64,000 nucleotides of DNA from an uncultured Luteimonas sp. (GCA_934541015.1 CAKTDC010000012.1:14143-78142), one strand, 5' to 3'. Positions 33,101 through 45,800 are shown, counted from the first letter of the stretch. Translations and numbers: made by a program. The notes: generated by a model from the sequence alone, not told the origin.

Positions 33101-34399
33101 TCATAGCGCGGAGACCCAGTCGAGCAGCCGCTGGCGCTGTGCCGCATCCAGGGCGTCGAAGCGCGCGCGCGCCGGGGCCGCGCTGCCGCCGTGCCAGCCG
33201 ATGGCTTCCTCCACGCTGCGCGCGCGTCCGTCGTGCAGCAGGCGCACCGGGCGGCCGCCTTCGTGCGCCGTGCTCAGGCCCCACAGCGGCGCGGTGCGCC
33301 ACAGGCTGGGCACGGGGTCGCCGGCGAGGTTGCGGTCGGCCAGCTCCGGGCCCAGGTCGTGCAGCAGCAGGTCGGTGTACGGCGCGATGCGGCCGGCGCC
33401 GCGCGCGGGCATCGAGGGCGTGTGGCAGTCGGCGCAGCCGGTGCGCGCGAACAGGCGGGCGCCGTCGCGGGCGCCGCGCAGGCGGGCGGCGGCTTCGGGG
33501 GTGCGGCGCACGCTTTCGAGCTGCTGGAAGGTGAGCACCGCGGCGAACAGCTCCGGATCGACCTCCGGTTCCACGGTGGAACCTGCGTCCAGGCAGGCCT
33601 GGTCGTGCGGCGCGCAGTCGATGGCGCCGATCAGGGCGTTGCCCAGCCCCATCTCGCGGGCGAAGGCGACCGCGATCTGGTGGGCGAGGCTGGGCTCGGT
33701 GGCCTGCCAGCCGAAGCGGCCCAGCCTGCGGCCGTCGCCTTCGCCGATCCATGCCGGCCTGCCCTGCGGCTTGCCCGGCCGCGGCCGCGCGCCGGTGAGG
33801 ATGGCCTGCTCCGGGATCGCGTCCAGCAGCCCGGCGCCCTGCGCCTGGGCGGACGCGCGCGGCATCAGCACCAGATCGGCGGGCAGGGGCCTGCCGTCGG
33901 GCGTTTCGATGCTGTATTGCGGGCGCCACAGCGTGAGCCTGCTGCCATCGGCGCGCGGGCGTTCGACCGTCTGGTAGCGGATGGTGACCCTGGCCTCGGG
34001 CAGGAAGCCCTCGATCGCATCGCTGTTGGCCACGTGGCCAAAGCGCGGATGCCCGCGCTCGACCGTGCCGTCGGCCCGCAGCCGGCCGACCTGCATGACG
34101 AAGTCCGAGGGCGCCGGCCCGTCGCCGGCAGGGCCGCGACCGCGCCGGCGGCTGTTGTGGCAGGCGTCGCAGGAGATCGAGTTGAAATGCGGGCCCAGGC
34201 CATCGAGCCGGTTTGGCTCGGGACCGTCCGGCACCCAGGAAGTGTTGAAGACCGCGTGCCCGAGATCGAAGCGCTGCTGCGTTTTCCCGTCGAGCGTGCG
34301 CCACGGCGCCGGCGAGCGCCCGTCCGGCTGCACCGTGACCGGCGCCAGCGCGGCGGCGAGCGTCGCGCCCGCCAGCGCCAGCGCCACGGCGAGCTTCAT
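33101..34399 (-). CDS. Di-haem oxidoreductase-like protein, DUF1111 family
   Basis: 432 residues with an N-terminal secretion signal (MKLAVALALAGATLAAALAP). Two c-type haem sites: SISCDACHNSRR (about residue 75) and TGCADCHTPSM (about 315). DUF1111 proteins are distant relatives of di-haem peroxidases and are often encoded with iron-related genes; an enzymatic reaction is not established. The ATG overlaps the upstream gene's stop by 4 bp. It lies between the small periplasmic protein and the TonB receptor, in the same orientation. Confidence 0.85.
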   Translation of the reverse strand: MKLAVALALAGATLAAALAPVTVQPDGRSPAPWRTLDGKTQQRFDLGHAVFNTSWVPDGPEPNRLDGLGPHFNSISCDACHNSRRRGRGPAGDGPAPSDFVMQVGRLRADGTVERGHPRFGHVANSDAIEGFLPEARVTIRYQTVERPRADGSRLTLWRPQYSIETPDGRPLPADLVLMPRASAQAQGAGLLDAIPEQAILTGARPRPGKPQGRPAWIGEGDGRRLGRFGWQATEPSLAHQIAVAFAREMGLGNALIGAIDCAPHDQACLDAGSTVEPEVDPELFAAVLTFQQLESVRRTPEAAARLRGARDGARLFARTGCADCHTPSMPARGAGRIAPYTDLLLHDLGPELADRNLAGDPVPSLWRTAPLWGLSTAHEGGRPVRLLHDGRARSVEEAIGWHGGSAAPARARFDALDAAQRQRLLDWVSAL

Positions 34400-34950
34400 C
34401 GCGGGTCGTCGGCGACCGGTCCGGTGATCGCCACCCCGGACTCGCCGGCACGCCCACCGGCGAACTGCAGCACCAGGTCGCGCCCGGCGGGCAGCTGGAA
34501 CTCGACGATCTTGTGCACCAGCGGGCAGCCGCGGCGGCCCTGGAAGTCGAGCGAGGGCACGATCTGTCCGCCGTCGACGACATCGATCCAGTGGCCGGTG
34601 GTGATCGACACGCGGTAGCGGCCGTCCACCGGCACCTGGAAGGTGAGCAGACCCGCCTGCGCGCCGTCGTCGAGCATCGGCTTGCCGGGGCGGGCCGCCA
34701 GCGTCACTCCGGCCTGGGGATGCAGGCGCGCGTCGTAGCGGGTGCCGGGCTCGATCCGCGCCGCCGCGCTGCCGTCGCCGGCGACGATCGCAACAGGAGG
34801 CGTGGCGAGCGCGGCCAGCTCGGCGGCCACGTTCCAGGTGAAGGTGTCGCAGCCGGCCGGCAGCGGGGCGGCTGGCGGATCGGCCGCTGCCGCGGTTGCG
34901 CAGGCCAGCAGCAGGGCCGCCGGCAGCAGGCGGAGAGGGGGCAGGCGCAT
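34396..34950 (-). CDS. Periplasmic protein of unknown function next to the DUF1111 gene
   Basis: 184 residues. A signal peptide (LRLLPAALLLACATAAAADP) is followed by a compact, probably beta-rich domain: CDTFTWNVAAELAALATPP, TFQVPVDGRYRVSITTGHWID, RRGCPLVHKIVEFQLPAGRDLVLQF. Two cysteines (CDTF and RGCP) could form a disulfide. The closing part resembles a small carbohydrate- or ligand-binding beta-sandwich, but I do not recognise the family. It is the first gene behind the AT-rich palindrome at 34969 and is translationally coupled to the di-haem gene, so it probably works with it. Confidence 0.65.
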   Translation of the reverse strand: MRLPPLRLLPAALLLACATAAAADPPAAPLPAGCDTFTWNVAAELAALATPPVAIVAGDGSAAARIEPGTRYDARLHPQAGVTLAARPGKPMLDDGAQAGLLTFQVPVDGRYRVSITTGHWIDVVDGGQIVPSLDFQGRRGCPLVHKIVEFQLPAGRDLVLQFAGGRAGESGVAITGPVADDPR

Positions 34951-34968
34951 GTGGAGGGCTCCGTCAAT

Positions 34969-34992
34969 CGATATATATCCGGAAATATAGCG
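34969..34992. promoter_or_regulatory. Operator-like AT-rich palindrome upstream of the DUF1111 operon
   Basis: CGATATATATCC at 34969-34980 and GGAAATATAGCG at 34981-34992 form an imperfect 24-bp dyad that matches the copy at 32996-33019 in length and in 18 of 24 positions (CGATATAT at the left, GAAATATA at the right). It is 19 bp upstream of the 184-residue protein's start, so it would overlap that promoter. It lies about 55 bp before the thiC riboswitch and could also affect that promoter. Confidence 0.7.
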
Positions 34993-35045
34993 TCACCGGC
35001 GCCGCGCGGGGAGCCGACGAAGGGCGGATGTGCTCTAATCGACGC

Positions 35046-37151
<2,106 letters not shown>

Positions 37152-37588
37152 TGCCTGGCGTGGCGGAAATTCTCCCCCGTTCCCGGCGTCGCAGCCAGCG
37201 CGCTGGCGGCTGTCTGTCGCCGGGGCGAACCTCGGTCCGTAACCCCTGATCCGGCGTTCTGGCAGCCTTTTCCGGGTCCCTCAAATGGGAGAGGAACCAA
37301 AAAGGTGGCGCCCGGAGGCGCCAGGAAGTATCGGATCGGAGGGTAGAAAGTCGATTCGATATGTTGCGTGTGGTGCTGATGGGAAAGGCCAGGGCCGCGC
37401 GCGGATCCGCGTCAGCCGGAAGCGGTGCGTTTGGTTTGCCGGGATTGCCCTTTGCGGGCACCATGGTCCAGTGGTTTCCTGAACCGTTCATCCCGCCGTT
37501 GCGTCCGGTTGACGGCCGGGGCCGTATGCTCAGGGAACGTATCCTGGCCGGGCCCCACGATTCCGGTCACGCACAGGGAGCTCCCCGC
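37152..37588. repeat. Gap after thiC: degraded repeat and a hairpin
   Basis: About 437 bp with no credible gene. From about 37195 to 37300 the sequence resembles part of the 13440-13560 repeat (a shared GTAA-CCTGATCC-CCTTTT pattern) and ends with TGGGAGAGGAACC (37286-37298), a diverged copy of the terminal repeat at 40809-40948. Next comes a perfect stem TGGCGCC-CGGA-GGCGCCA. Read on the minus strand this stem is followed by CTTTTTGG, so it looks like a minus-strand Rho-independent terminator. I see no promoter for the following gene. Confidence 0.45.
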
Positions 37589-38185
37589 ATGAACACCGCA
37601 ACCCGAACCGCAGCATGGATCGTCGCGTTGCTTGGCCTGGCCCTGCTCGCGGGCTGCGCGACCGGCCCGCGCATCGCCACGGAAGCGGACCCGGAAGCCG
37701 ACTTCTCCCGCTACCGCAGCTTCGCCTTCTACTCGCCCCTGGCGATCGAGAAACACGGCTATTCGAGCGCCCTGAGCGAGCGGATGAAGGCCGCGGCACG
37801 CCGCGAGATGGAAGCGCGCGGCTACGTGTTCACCAGTGACCGGCCGGACCTGTGGGTCAACATCAATGCCTACACCCAGCGCCGCACCGACGTGACCACG
37901 ATGCCGACCGTGGACTATGCCTACTACTACAGCTATCGCGCCCGCGCCTACTACGCGGTGCCGTTCTGGCGCGACCAGGCGCATGTTTCGCGCTATACCG
38001 AGGGCACCGTCAACATCGATCTCGTCGACGTCGAGCGCAACCGCCTGGTGTGGGAGGGCGTGGCCGTGGGGCGCGTGACCGGCACCAAGGATCCGGCCCA
38101 GCGCGATGCCCGCATCGATTCCACGATGGCCGACATCTTCGCCCGCTATCCGTACAGCGCGGGGCAGACGCCGGCCGCGCACTGA
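37589..38185 (+). CDS. DUF4136-type lipoprotein
   Basis: 198 residues. Lipoprotein signal AAWIVALLGLALLAGCATGP (lipobox LLAGC). The mature part begins with a DFSRYRSFAFYSP segment, then SALSERMKAAARREMEARGYVFTSDRPDLWVNINA and GTVNIDLVDVERNRLVWEGVAVG, the pattern of DUF4136 envelope lipoproteins. Function unknown. ATG 37589 has GGGAG upstream. The open frame extends further upstream through repeat DNA. Confidence 0.8.
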   Translation: MNTATRTAAWIVALLGLALLAGCATGPRIATEADPEADFSRYRSFAFYSPLAIEKHGYSSALSERMKAAARREMEARGYVFTSDRPDLWVNINAYTQRRTDVTTMPTVDYAYYYSYRARAYYAVPFWRDQAHVSRYTEGTVNIDLVDVERNRLVWEGVAVGRVTGTKDPAQRDARIDSTMADIFARYPYSAGQTPAAH

Positions 38186-38295
38186 TTGCACGGCTCGCGG
38201 CCGCGGCGGGCGACACCGTCCCGCTGGTCGGGCCAGTCGCCGCTATGCTGCGGCACGGTGCAATGCGTCGACCGGTCGCCCGGGGGCCGGGCCGC

Positions 38296-38844
38296 TCAGA
38301 ACTTCGGCTTGTCCAGCGAGGCGTTGTAGCGCTCGACCGCGTAGACCAGGATGCGCTTGGCCTCCTCGGTGCTGCCCCAGCCTTCGATCTTCACCCACTT
38401 GCCCTTCTCCAGGTCCTTGTAGTGCTCGAAGAAGTGGCCGATGCGCTCGAGCCAGTGCTGGCTGACCTGGTCGATGCGTTCGACGTGGGCATAGCCCTGG
38501 AACACCTTGGTGACCGGGACCGCCAGCAGCTTCTCGTCGCTGCCGGCCTCGTCGGACATCTTGAGCACCCCCACCGGGCGGCAGCGGATCACCGAGCCGG
38601 GCACCAGCGGCAGCGGCAGCACCACCAGCACGTCGGCCGGATCGCCGTCGCCGCACAGGGTGTTGGGGACGTAGCCGTAGTTGCAGGGGTAGCGCATCGG
38701 CGTGGACAGCACGCGGTCGACGAAGATCGCCCCGGTCTCCTTGTCGACCTCGTACTTGACCGGTTCGGCGTCTTTCGGGATCTCGATGATGACGTTGATT
38801 TCGTCCGGGAAATCCCGGCCGCTGTTGACGAGGTCAAGGCCCAT
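38296..38844 (-). CDS. ppa: Inorganic pyrophosphatase (soluble, family I)
   Basis: 182 residues. Hydrolyses PPi to phosphate. Family I signature: EINVIIEIPKDAEPVKYEVDKETGAIFVDR, YPCNYGYVPNTLCGDGDPADVLV (metal-binding Asp cluster), IRCRPVGVLKMSDEAGSDEKLLAVP, IGHFFEHYKDLEKGKWVKIEGW. The ATG at 38844 gives the family's N-terminus. It lies 2 kb downstream of hppA and pfp on the same strand, with the L,D-transpeptidase genes between. Confidence 0.95.
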   Translation of the reverse strand: MGLDLVNSGRDFPDEINVIIEIPKDAEPVKYEVDKETGAIFVDRVLSTPMRYPCNYGYVPNTLCGDGDPADVLVVLPLPLVPGSVIRCRPVGVLKMSDEAGSDEKLLAVPVTKVFQGYAHVERIDQVSQHWLERIGHFFEHYKDLEKGKWVKIEGWGSTEEAKRILVYAVERYNASLDKPKF

Positions 38845-38944
38845 GTCGTGCGCATCCAGTAGCGAAGCGGCCGTGGCGGCCGGCTGAAACTGCCATTCTA
38901 CGCGGCCATTCGCTGCATTGCAGCAATCGGCCGGTCCAGTGATT

Positions 38945-39676
38945 TCAACGGGTTGTGGCGTCGTTGGCGGCAAGCAGGCCGCCACAGCCGTCCTGGAGCA
39001 GCTGCGATCGCTGCAGCCAGTCCTGGTCCGGATAGTAGGCGAACACCAGCGAGCCGCCGCGGATGGTGTCGATCAGCTCCCGGGCCACGGCCGGGCGCAC
39101 CGCCGGGCAGCCCAGGCTGCGGCCGAGGCGGCCCTGCGCCTGCGCCGCCTCCGGGCTGACGTACGGGGCGCCGTGGATGACGATGGCGCGCTCGCGGGCG
39201 AGGTCGTTGAAGCCCGGCTCCAGCCCGTCCAGGCGCAGGGAATAGCCGTTGGCGCCGACGTAGGACTCCGCGGTCAGGAACACGCCCAGGCTGGACATGT
39301 GGCTGCCGGAGCGGTTGGAGAAGGCGGTGGCCAGGTTGCCGCCGGTGTTGCGGCCGTGGGCCACGTGCTCCCGGTACAGCAGGCGCTGGCTGGCCAGGTC
39401 GAACACCCACAGGCGCGGTTCGGTCGAGGGCCGCGAGAAGTCGATCACGCTCAGGGTGGCGGGGCGGCTTGCCGCGGCGGCGGGCTGGCGCATGGCGCAG
39501 GACACCGCGCGGGTGGCCAGGGTCAGGATGCTCCGGTCCAGGGAAGGGGCGGCGCTGGCCAGCCGCTCCAGCAGGGGATCGGTGGAGCGGGGAGCGGGTT
39601 CGGGCGTACCGGCCAGCGCCTGCCCGGTGGCGAGTGCGGCGAGGGCGGCGAGCAGGAATCGGCGGAAGGCGGTCAT
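38945..39676 (-). CDS. L,D-transpeptidase catalytic domain family protein (murein)
   Basis: 243 residues with a signal peptide (FRRFLLAALAALATGQALAG). LWVFDLASQRLLYREHVAHGRNTGG and the active-site region VIHGAPYVSP then GRSLGCPAVRP (His and the Ser-x-Gly-Cys motif) match the murein L,D-transpeptidase catalytic domain family (YkuD relative, PF13645-type). It would act in the periplasm on peptidoglycan cross-links. It follows another L,D-transpeptidase gene by 42 bp. Confidence 0.85.
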   Translation of the reverse strand: MTAFRRFLLAALAALATGQALAGTPEPAPRSTDPLLERLASAAPSLDRSILTLATRAVSCAMRQPAAAASRPATLSVIDFSRPSTEPRLWVFDLASQRLLYREHVAHGRNTGGNLATAFSNRSGSHMSSLGVFLTAESYVGANGYSLRLDGLEPGFNDLARERAIVIHGAPYVSPEAAQAQGRLGRSLGCPAVRPAVARELIDTIRGGSLVFAYYPDQDWLQRSQLLQDGCGGLLAANDATTR

Positions 39677-39718
39677 GTGCGGAATGCGCTGGTTGGCTGG
39701 GCCGGCGTGGATTGCCGG

Positions 39719-40738
39719 TCAGTCTACCTCCGGCTCGCCGGATTCGAGTACCGGGACCAGGGGCGCGTCGGCGGGGGCGGGGCGGACGGCGGGCAGGTCG
39801 GTCAGCAGCACGGTCGATCCGGTCGACACCACACCCAGCAGCCTGCGGGCGAAGGCGTCGTCGACCCGTAGCGGCATTGACTGTAGCCGCAGCTGCAGCA
39901 TCGCCATGGCGTCGGCGTCGATGCCGTGGATCGGATGGGCGGACCACTGCCGGCGCGGGCGTTCGGGATCGAGCCGGCTGGGCGTGCCGGCCTGCTCGGC
40001 GCCGGCCACCATCAGCAGCGTGCCGCCAAGGACGAAGCCTTCCTCGACCTGCAGCGCGGCCTCGCCGATGGCCACGCCGTTGCGCAGCGCGAACACGCGC
40101 CGGTCGCCCAGACTGACGAGCACGCTCACCGGGCCGGCAGGGCTGGCGTCCTCGTCCCAGTAGTCGCCGCGCGGCGCAGGCGGCGGCAGCGTCCCGGCGC
40201 CGCTGCGGTCCACCGGCGCCAGCACGGCCGGGTGCACCAGGCGCGCCGGCGAGGCCTTGCCGTCGGCGACCACCACGGTGTCGCCGTTGCGGGTTTCGGC
40301 AAACAGCAGCCTGGCGAATTCGTGCGGCAGGCGCACGCAGCCCTGCGAGGCCGGGTAGCCGGGGAGGGTGCCGCCGTGCAGGGCGATCCCGTCCCAGGTC
40401 AGCCGCTGCATGTAGGGCATGGGCGCGTTGTTGTAGAGGTTGGAGCGGTGGTCGCGGTTCTTCTGCAGGATCGTGAACACGCCGGTGGGCGTTTCCTTGC
40501 CGGTCTTGCCGGAGCTGATCGTGGACACGCCGATGGCGATGCCGTTGCGGTAGACGTAGGCGCGCTGTTCGTCGAGGCTGACCACCAGAACGATCGGGCC
40601 GGCGGGGGCGATTTCCGGATGCCACAGGTACTGGCCGGGTTCGAGCGTGGCCGGATCGGTAGCGCCCGCCGCCGACGCGGCTGCCAGCGCGTGCGTCAGC
40701 AGCAGGACGACAAGCAGGCGGAGCAGTCGACGGGGCAT
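39719..40738 (-). CDS. L,D-transpeptidase (YkuD) with a degenerate second copy
   Basis: 339 residues. Signal peptide (RRLLRLLVVLLLTHALAAAS). First half: YkuD domain with VLVVSLDEQRAYVYRNGIAIG, KTGKETPTGVFTIL and the complete active site HGGTLPGYPASQGCVRLP (His, Ser, Cys). Second half (from about residue 205) repeats the opening of that domain (VSVLVSLGDRRVFALRNGVAIGEA) but has no HGG...SxGC site. Catalytic part full length; the C-terminal half probably serves as binding or structural domain. The in-frame extension upstream of 40738 runs through repeat DNA. Confidence 0.87.
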   Translation of the reverse strand: MPRRLLRLLVVLLLTHALAAASAAGATDPATLEPGQYLWHPEIAPAGPIVLVVSLDEQRAYVYRNGIAIGVSTISSGKTGKETPTGVFTILQKNRDHRSNLYNNAPMPYMQRLTWDGIALHGGTLPGYPASQGCVRLPHEFARLLFAETRNGDTVVVADGKASPARLVHPAVLAPVDRSGAGTLPPPAPRGDYWDEDASPAGPVSVLVSLGDRRVFALRNGVAIGEAALQVEEGFVLGGTLLMVAGAEQAGTPSRLDPERPRRQWSAHPIHGIDADAMAMLQLRLQSMPLRVDDAFARRLLGVVSTGSTVLLTDLPAVRPAPADAPLVPVLESGEPEVD

Positions 40739-40808
40739 GGCGCAGGTCCGTGGGCGGGGGTGCCGGTAGGGATTGTCGCCGGGGTACGGGCGGCGGGCAA
40801 AAAAGAGG

Positions 40809-40948
40809 TTCTTCTCCCAAGTGCGGAGGAATCGCAAGAGCAGAGCTGGATCAGGGCTGACCGAGCGAAGAGCGATCCCCGGCCGCCAGGGCGCGGCGTC
40901 GTTTCGATGGTGGAACTGATGATCCTCCTCGCACTTGGGAGAAGAACC
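40809..40948. repeat. R3 inverted-repeat element (140 bp)
   Basis: A 19-bp terminal inverted repeat (GGTTCTTCTCCCAAGTGCG at 40809-40827 and its exact complement at 40930-40948). The interior carries GACCGAGCGAAGAGCGATCC and CCGGCCGCCAGGGCGCGGCG, found inverted in the 12.8-13.2 kb gap. The right end directly abuts the hppA terminator's T-run. No transposase; MITE-like. Confidence 0.85.
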
Positions 40949-40981
40949 AAAAAGAAGGGCGACCCTCGGGCCGCCCTTCAC
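40946..40981 (-). terminator. hppA: Rho-independent terminator of hppA
   Basis: On the minus strand GAAGGGCGGCC pairs with GGTCGCCCTTC (ten pairs, one mismatch, CGAG loop) and is followed at once by TTTTTGG. It lies 22 bp past the hppA stop. Classic intrinsic terminator. Confidence 0.9.
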
Positions 40982-41002
40982 GCAGATCGTCTGCAGGTCG
41001 CC

Positions 41003-43057
<2,055 letters not shown>

Positions 43058-43183
43058 GTAAGCCCCTCCCCGGGAGTCAGAAGTGTCGAAATGCAGGACA
43101 CGAAAGCCTGCGGACTATCGCACAGCTCCACCGCGGGAACACCAGCGGCGGTGTTGTGCGGTGCGGCAAGCAGCGGCGTTGCC

Positions 43184-43230
43184 CCCATCCCCCGCTGCGC
43201 GGGGACGTCCCCCGCCTTGCCGGGGATGGG
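43184..43230. repeat. Nested palindrome between pfp and hppA
   Basis: CCCATCCCC at 43184-43192 and GGGGATGGG at 43222-43230 are exact complements; inside are two further hairpins (CCCCGCTGCGCGGGG and CCCCGCCTTGCCGGGG). Same style as the R1 family. It would fold in the pfp-hppA intergenic RNA. Confidence 0.6.
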
Positions 43231-43318
43231 ACAGGAGCGGGGACGGTGTTTTGCTCCCTCACGGGCCGGAGGGGCGGGAAACCGGGAACGCGAGAGGGCG
43301 GGAAGCCGTCCCGGTCTC

Positions 43319-44572
43319 TCAGCCCTCCCAGACGGGCAGTTTCCTCTTCACCGCGAGGTTGCGCAGGGTCACGTAGGCCGGCAGCCCGTCGCGGCCGTAG
43401 GGCGGCGATGCCTCGCCGCGGATCAGCGGCTCCAGGTAGGCGCGGGCGCGGGGGCTGATGCCGTAGCCGTCGCGGCGGATGAAGCCGCGGGGGAACCTCT
43501 TCTCGCGGTTGGCGATCCGGTCGAGCGCGGCGGTGCCGATCTTCCAGCGGTAGGGACGGTCGCTGCTGCGCACGATCACCGGCATGGTCGCGTTGCGGCC
43601 GGCAAGCGCGAGCCGCACCGCGGCCTTGCCGACGGCCAGGGCCTGGTCCAGATCGGTCTTCGAGGCCAGGTGGCGGGCCGAGCGCTGCAGGTAGTCGGGC
43701 AGGGCCCAGTGGACCTTGAGGTCCAGTCCGGCCTTGATCCTGCCGGCCAGGTGCGCGGCGACGCCGCCGAGCTGGGCGTGGCCGAAGGAATCGGTGCCGC
43801 CGGCGTCGGCGACGAAGCGGCCGTCGGCGGTGCGGATGCCTTCGCTGGCGGCCACCACGCACCAGCCCACGCGCGCGACCACCTTGTCCACCTGCTGGAG
43901 GAAGTCCGCCTCGTCGTAAGGCCGCTCGGGGAACAGGATCAGCTGCGGCGCATCGTCCGGGCCCTTGCCGGCCAGCCCCGCGGCCGCCGCCAGCCAGCCG
44001 GCGTGGCGGCCCATGGCCTCGTAGACGAACACCTTGGTCGATGTCCCGGCCATCGCCGCCACGTCCAGCGCCGCTTCGCGCACCGAGACCGCGGTGTACT
44101 TGGCGGCCGAGCCGAAGCCGGGGCAGCAGTCGGTGACCGCCAGGTCGTTGTCCACCGTCTTGGGCACGCCGATGCAGGTCAGCGGATAGCCGAACCGCGC
44201 GGCCAGTTTCGACACCTTGTTCGCGGTGTCGGCCGAGTCGTTGCCGCCGTTGTAGAGGAACCAGCGCACGTCGTGGGCGCGGAACACATCAAGCAGGCGT
44301 TCGTACTTCGCCCGGTCCTCCGCCAGCGACCCGAGCTTGTAGCGGCAGGAGCCGAAGGCGCCGCCCGGGGTATGGGCCAGCCCGCGGATCGCCGCGGCGG
44401 TTTCCCTCGAGGTGTCCACCAGATCCTCGCGCAGCGCGCCGAGGATGCCGTTGCGCGCCGCGAGCACGCGGACGCCGCGCGCGCGCGCCTCGGCGATCAC
44501 GGCCGAAGCGGTGGCGTTGATGACGGCGGTGACGCCGCCGGACTGGGAATACAGCAGGGTTCCGGATGCCAT
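43319..44572 (-). CDS. pfp: PPi-dependent 6-phosphofructokinase
   Basis: 417 residues. Phosphorylates fructose 6-phosphate with PPi, reversibly. Motifs: LLYSQSGGVTAVINATASAV, WFLYNGGNDSADTANKVSK (Asn-Asp instead of the ATP enzyme's Asp-Gly), and GVPKTVDNDLAVTDCCPGFGSA, where the Lys before Thr-Val-Asp-Asn-Asp marks PPi users. VFVYEAMGRHAGWLAAA follows. It would replace or complement ATP-PFK in glycolysis/gluconeogenesis. Divergent from adk, upstream of hppA. Confidence 0.93.
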   Translation of the reverse strand: MASGTLLYSQSGGVTAVINATASAVIAEARARGVRVLAARNGILGALREDLVDTSRETAAAIRGLAHTPGGAFGSCRYKLGSLAEDRAKYERLLDVFRAHDVRWFLYNGGNDSADTANKVSKLAARFGYPLTCIGVPKTVDNDLAVTDCCPGFGSAAKYTAVSVREAALDVAAMAGTSTKVFVYEAMGRHAGWLAAAAGLAGKGPDDAPQLILFPERPYDEADFLQQVDKVVARVGWCVVAASEGIRTADGRFVADAGGTDSFGHAQLGGVAAHLAGRIKAGLDLKVHWALPDYLQRSARHLASKTDLDQALAVGKAAVRLALAGRNATMPVIVRSSDRPYRWKIGTAALDRIANREKRFPRGFIRRDGYGISPRARAYLEPLIRGEASPPYGRDGLPAYVTLRNLAVKRKLPVWEG

Positions 44573-44703
44573 ATACGCCTATCGAATGAGACCGGGGGGA
44601 TATTGCAATGCGTTAAGCTGGGAACCGGCGGGTGCCCGGGCGGGGCCAGTCTAGCGTCCGCCCGGGGCTGCCCGGAAATCCTCGTTCGAACTGGAGGCTG
44701 TTG

Positions 44704-45282
44704 ATGCGACTGGTACTTTTGGGGGCGCCCGGTTCGGGCAAGGGCACGCAGGCGGCACGTCTGAAGGAGCACCTGCAGGTGCCGCATATTTCCACCGGGG
44801 ACCTGCTGCGCGCGGAAGTCGCCGCCGGCTCGCCGCTGGGGCTGCAGGCCAAGGAAGTGATGGCGCGCGGGGATCTGGTCAGCGACGAGATCCTGCTGGG
44901 CATGCTCAAGGACCGTTTCTCGCGCGAGGACACGAAGGCCGGGTTCATCCTCGATGGTTACCCGCGCAACCTTGCGCAGGCGGCAGCCCTGGGCGAGCTG
45001 CTCGCCAGCCTCGGCCAGAAGTTCGACGCCGCGGTGCAGCTGACGGTGGACAACGAGCAGATCGTCGAGCGTCTGGCCGGCCGCGCCAAGGCCGAGGGCC
45101 GCGCCGACGACAACCCCGAATCGGTGCGCAAGCGCCTGCAGGTCTACGACGAGCAGACCGCTCCGGTGATCGAGTTCTACCGCGGGCAGGGCCAGCTCAC
45201 CGTCGTCGACGGCGTGGGCGCGCTGGACGAGGTGTTCGCGCGGATCATCGCCGCGATCTCTCCCGGGCAGCCGACCGGCTGA
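44704..45282 (+). CDS. adk: Adenylate kinase (short form)
   Basis: 192 residues. P-loop VLLGAPGSGKGTQAARL, ISTGDLLRAEV, FILDGYPRNLAQAAAL and the short LID region (RADDNPESVRKRLQVY) without the zinc-finger insert of long adenylate kinases. Interconverts 2 ADP and ATP + AMP. ATG 44704 gives the family start; the reading frame upstream is open but not coding. Confidence 0.96.
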   Translation: MRLVLLGAPGSGKGTQAARLKEHLQVPHISTGDLLRAEVAAGSPLGLQAKEVMARGDLVSDEILLGMLKDRFSREDTKAGFILDGYPRNLAQAAALGELLASLGQKFDAAVQLTVDNEQIVERLAGRAKAEGRADDNPESVRKRLQVYDEQTAPVIEFYRGQGQLTVVDGVGALDEVFARIIAAISPGQPTG

Positions 45283-45314
45283 AGTTCGCGCCGGCCCGCG
45301 GGCCGGCGGCGCCC

Positions 45315-45800
45315 TCAGTCCGGCGGATGCCGGCTGAAGGGCTGCACGCTGCCGTCGGCCAGCACCAGCGAGACGGTATAGGGCTCGCTGAGGCCATCGG
45401 GATGCTCCATCCCCGGCGAGCCCAGCGGCATGCCCGGCAGCGCCAGCCCGCGCGCCGCGGGGCGCTCGCGCAGCAGGCGCAGCACGTCGGCGGCCGGCAC
45501 GTGGCCCTCGATGAAGTAGCCGTCGACCATCGCCGTGTGGCACGAGCCCATGGTGTAGGGCACGCCGGCGGCCTGTTTGGCCGGCCCCATGTCGTCGACG
45601 TTGCGGGCCTCGACCGTGAAGCCGGCCTCGCGCATGTGCTCGATCCAGTGGCCGCAGCAGCCGCAGCTCTCGTGCTTGTGCACGATCATCGCCGGCAGCG
45701 TGGTTCCGGCGGGAGTTGGTGCAGTGGCGGCGGGCGGCTCGGCGGCGGCGCAGCCGGCCAGCAGCAGCGCCAGGATGGCGGCAAGGGCGGAACGGGACAC
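45315..45800 (-). CDS. DUF411-type metal-binding lipoprotein
   Basis: 161 residues. Lipoprotein signal SALAAILALLLAGCAAAEP. The mature part has VHKHESCGCCGHWIEHMREAGF and GVPYTMGSCHTAMVDGYFIEGHVPA, the Cys-x-Cys-Cys plus Cys-His pattern of DUF411 proteins, which are often encoded near copper-resistance genes. No copper genes are adjacent. Convergent with adk (33 bp). Confidence 0.85.
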   Translation of the reverse strand: MSRSALAAILALLLAGCAAAEPPAATAPTPAGTTLPAMIVHKHESCGCCGHWIEHMREAGFTVEARNVDDMGPAKQAAGVPYTMGSCHTAMVDGYFIEGHVPAADVLRLLRERPAARGLALPGMPLGSPGMEHPDGLSEPYTVSLVLADGSVQPFSRHPPD

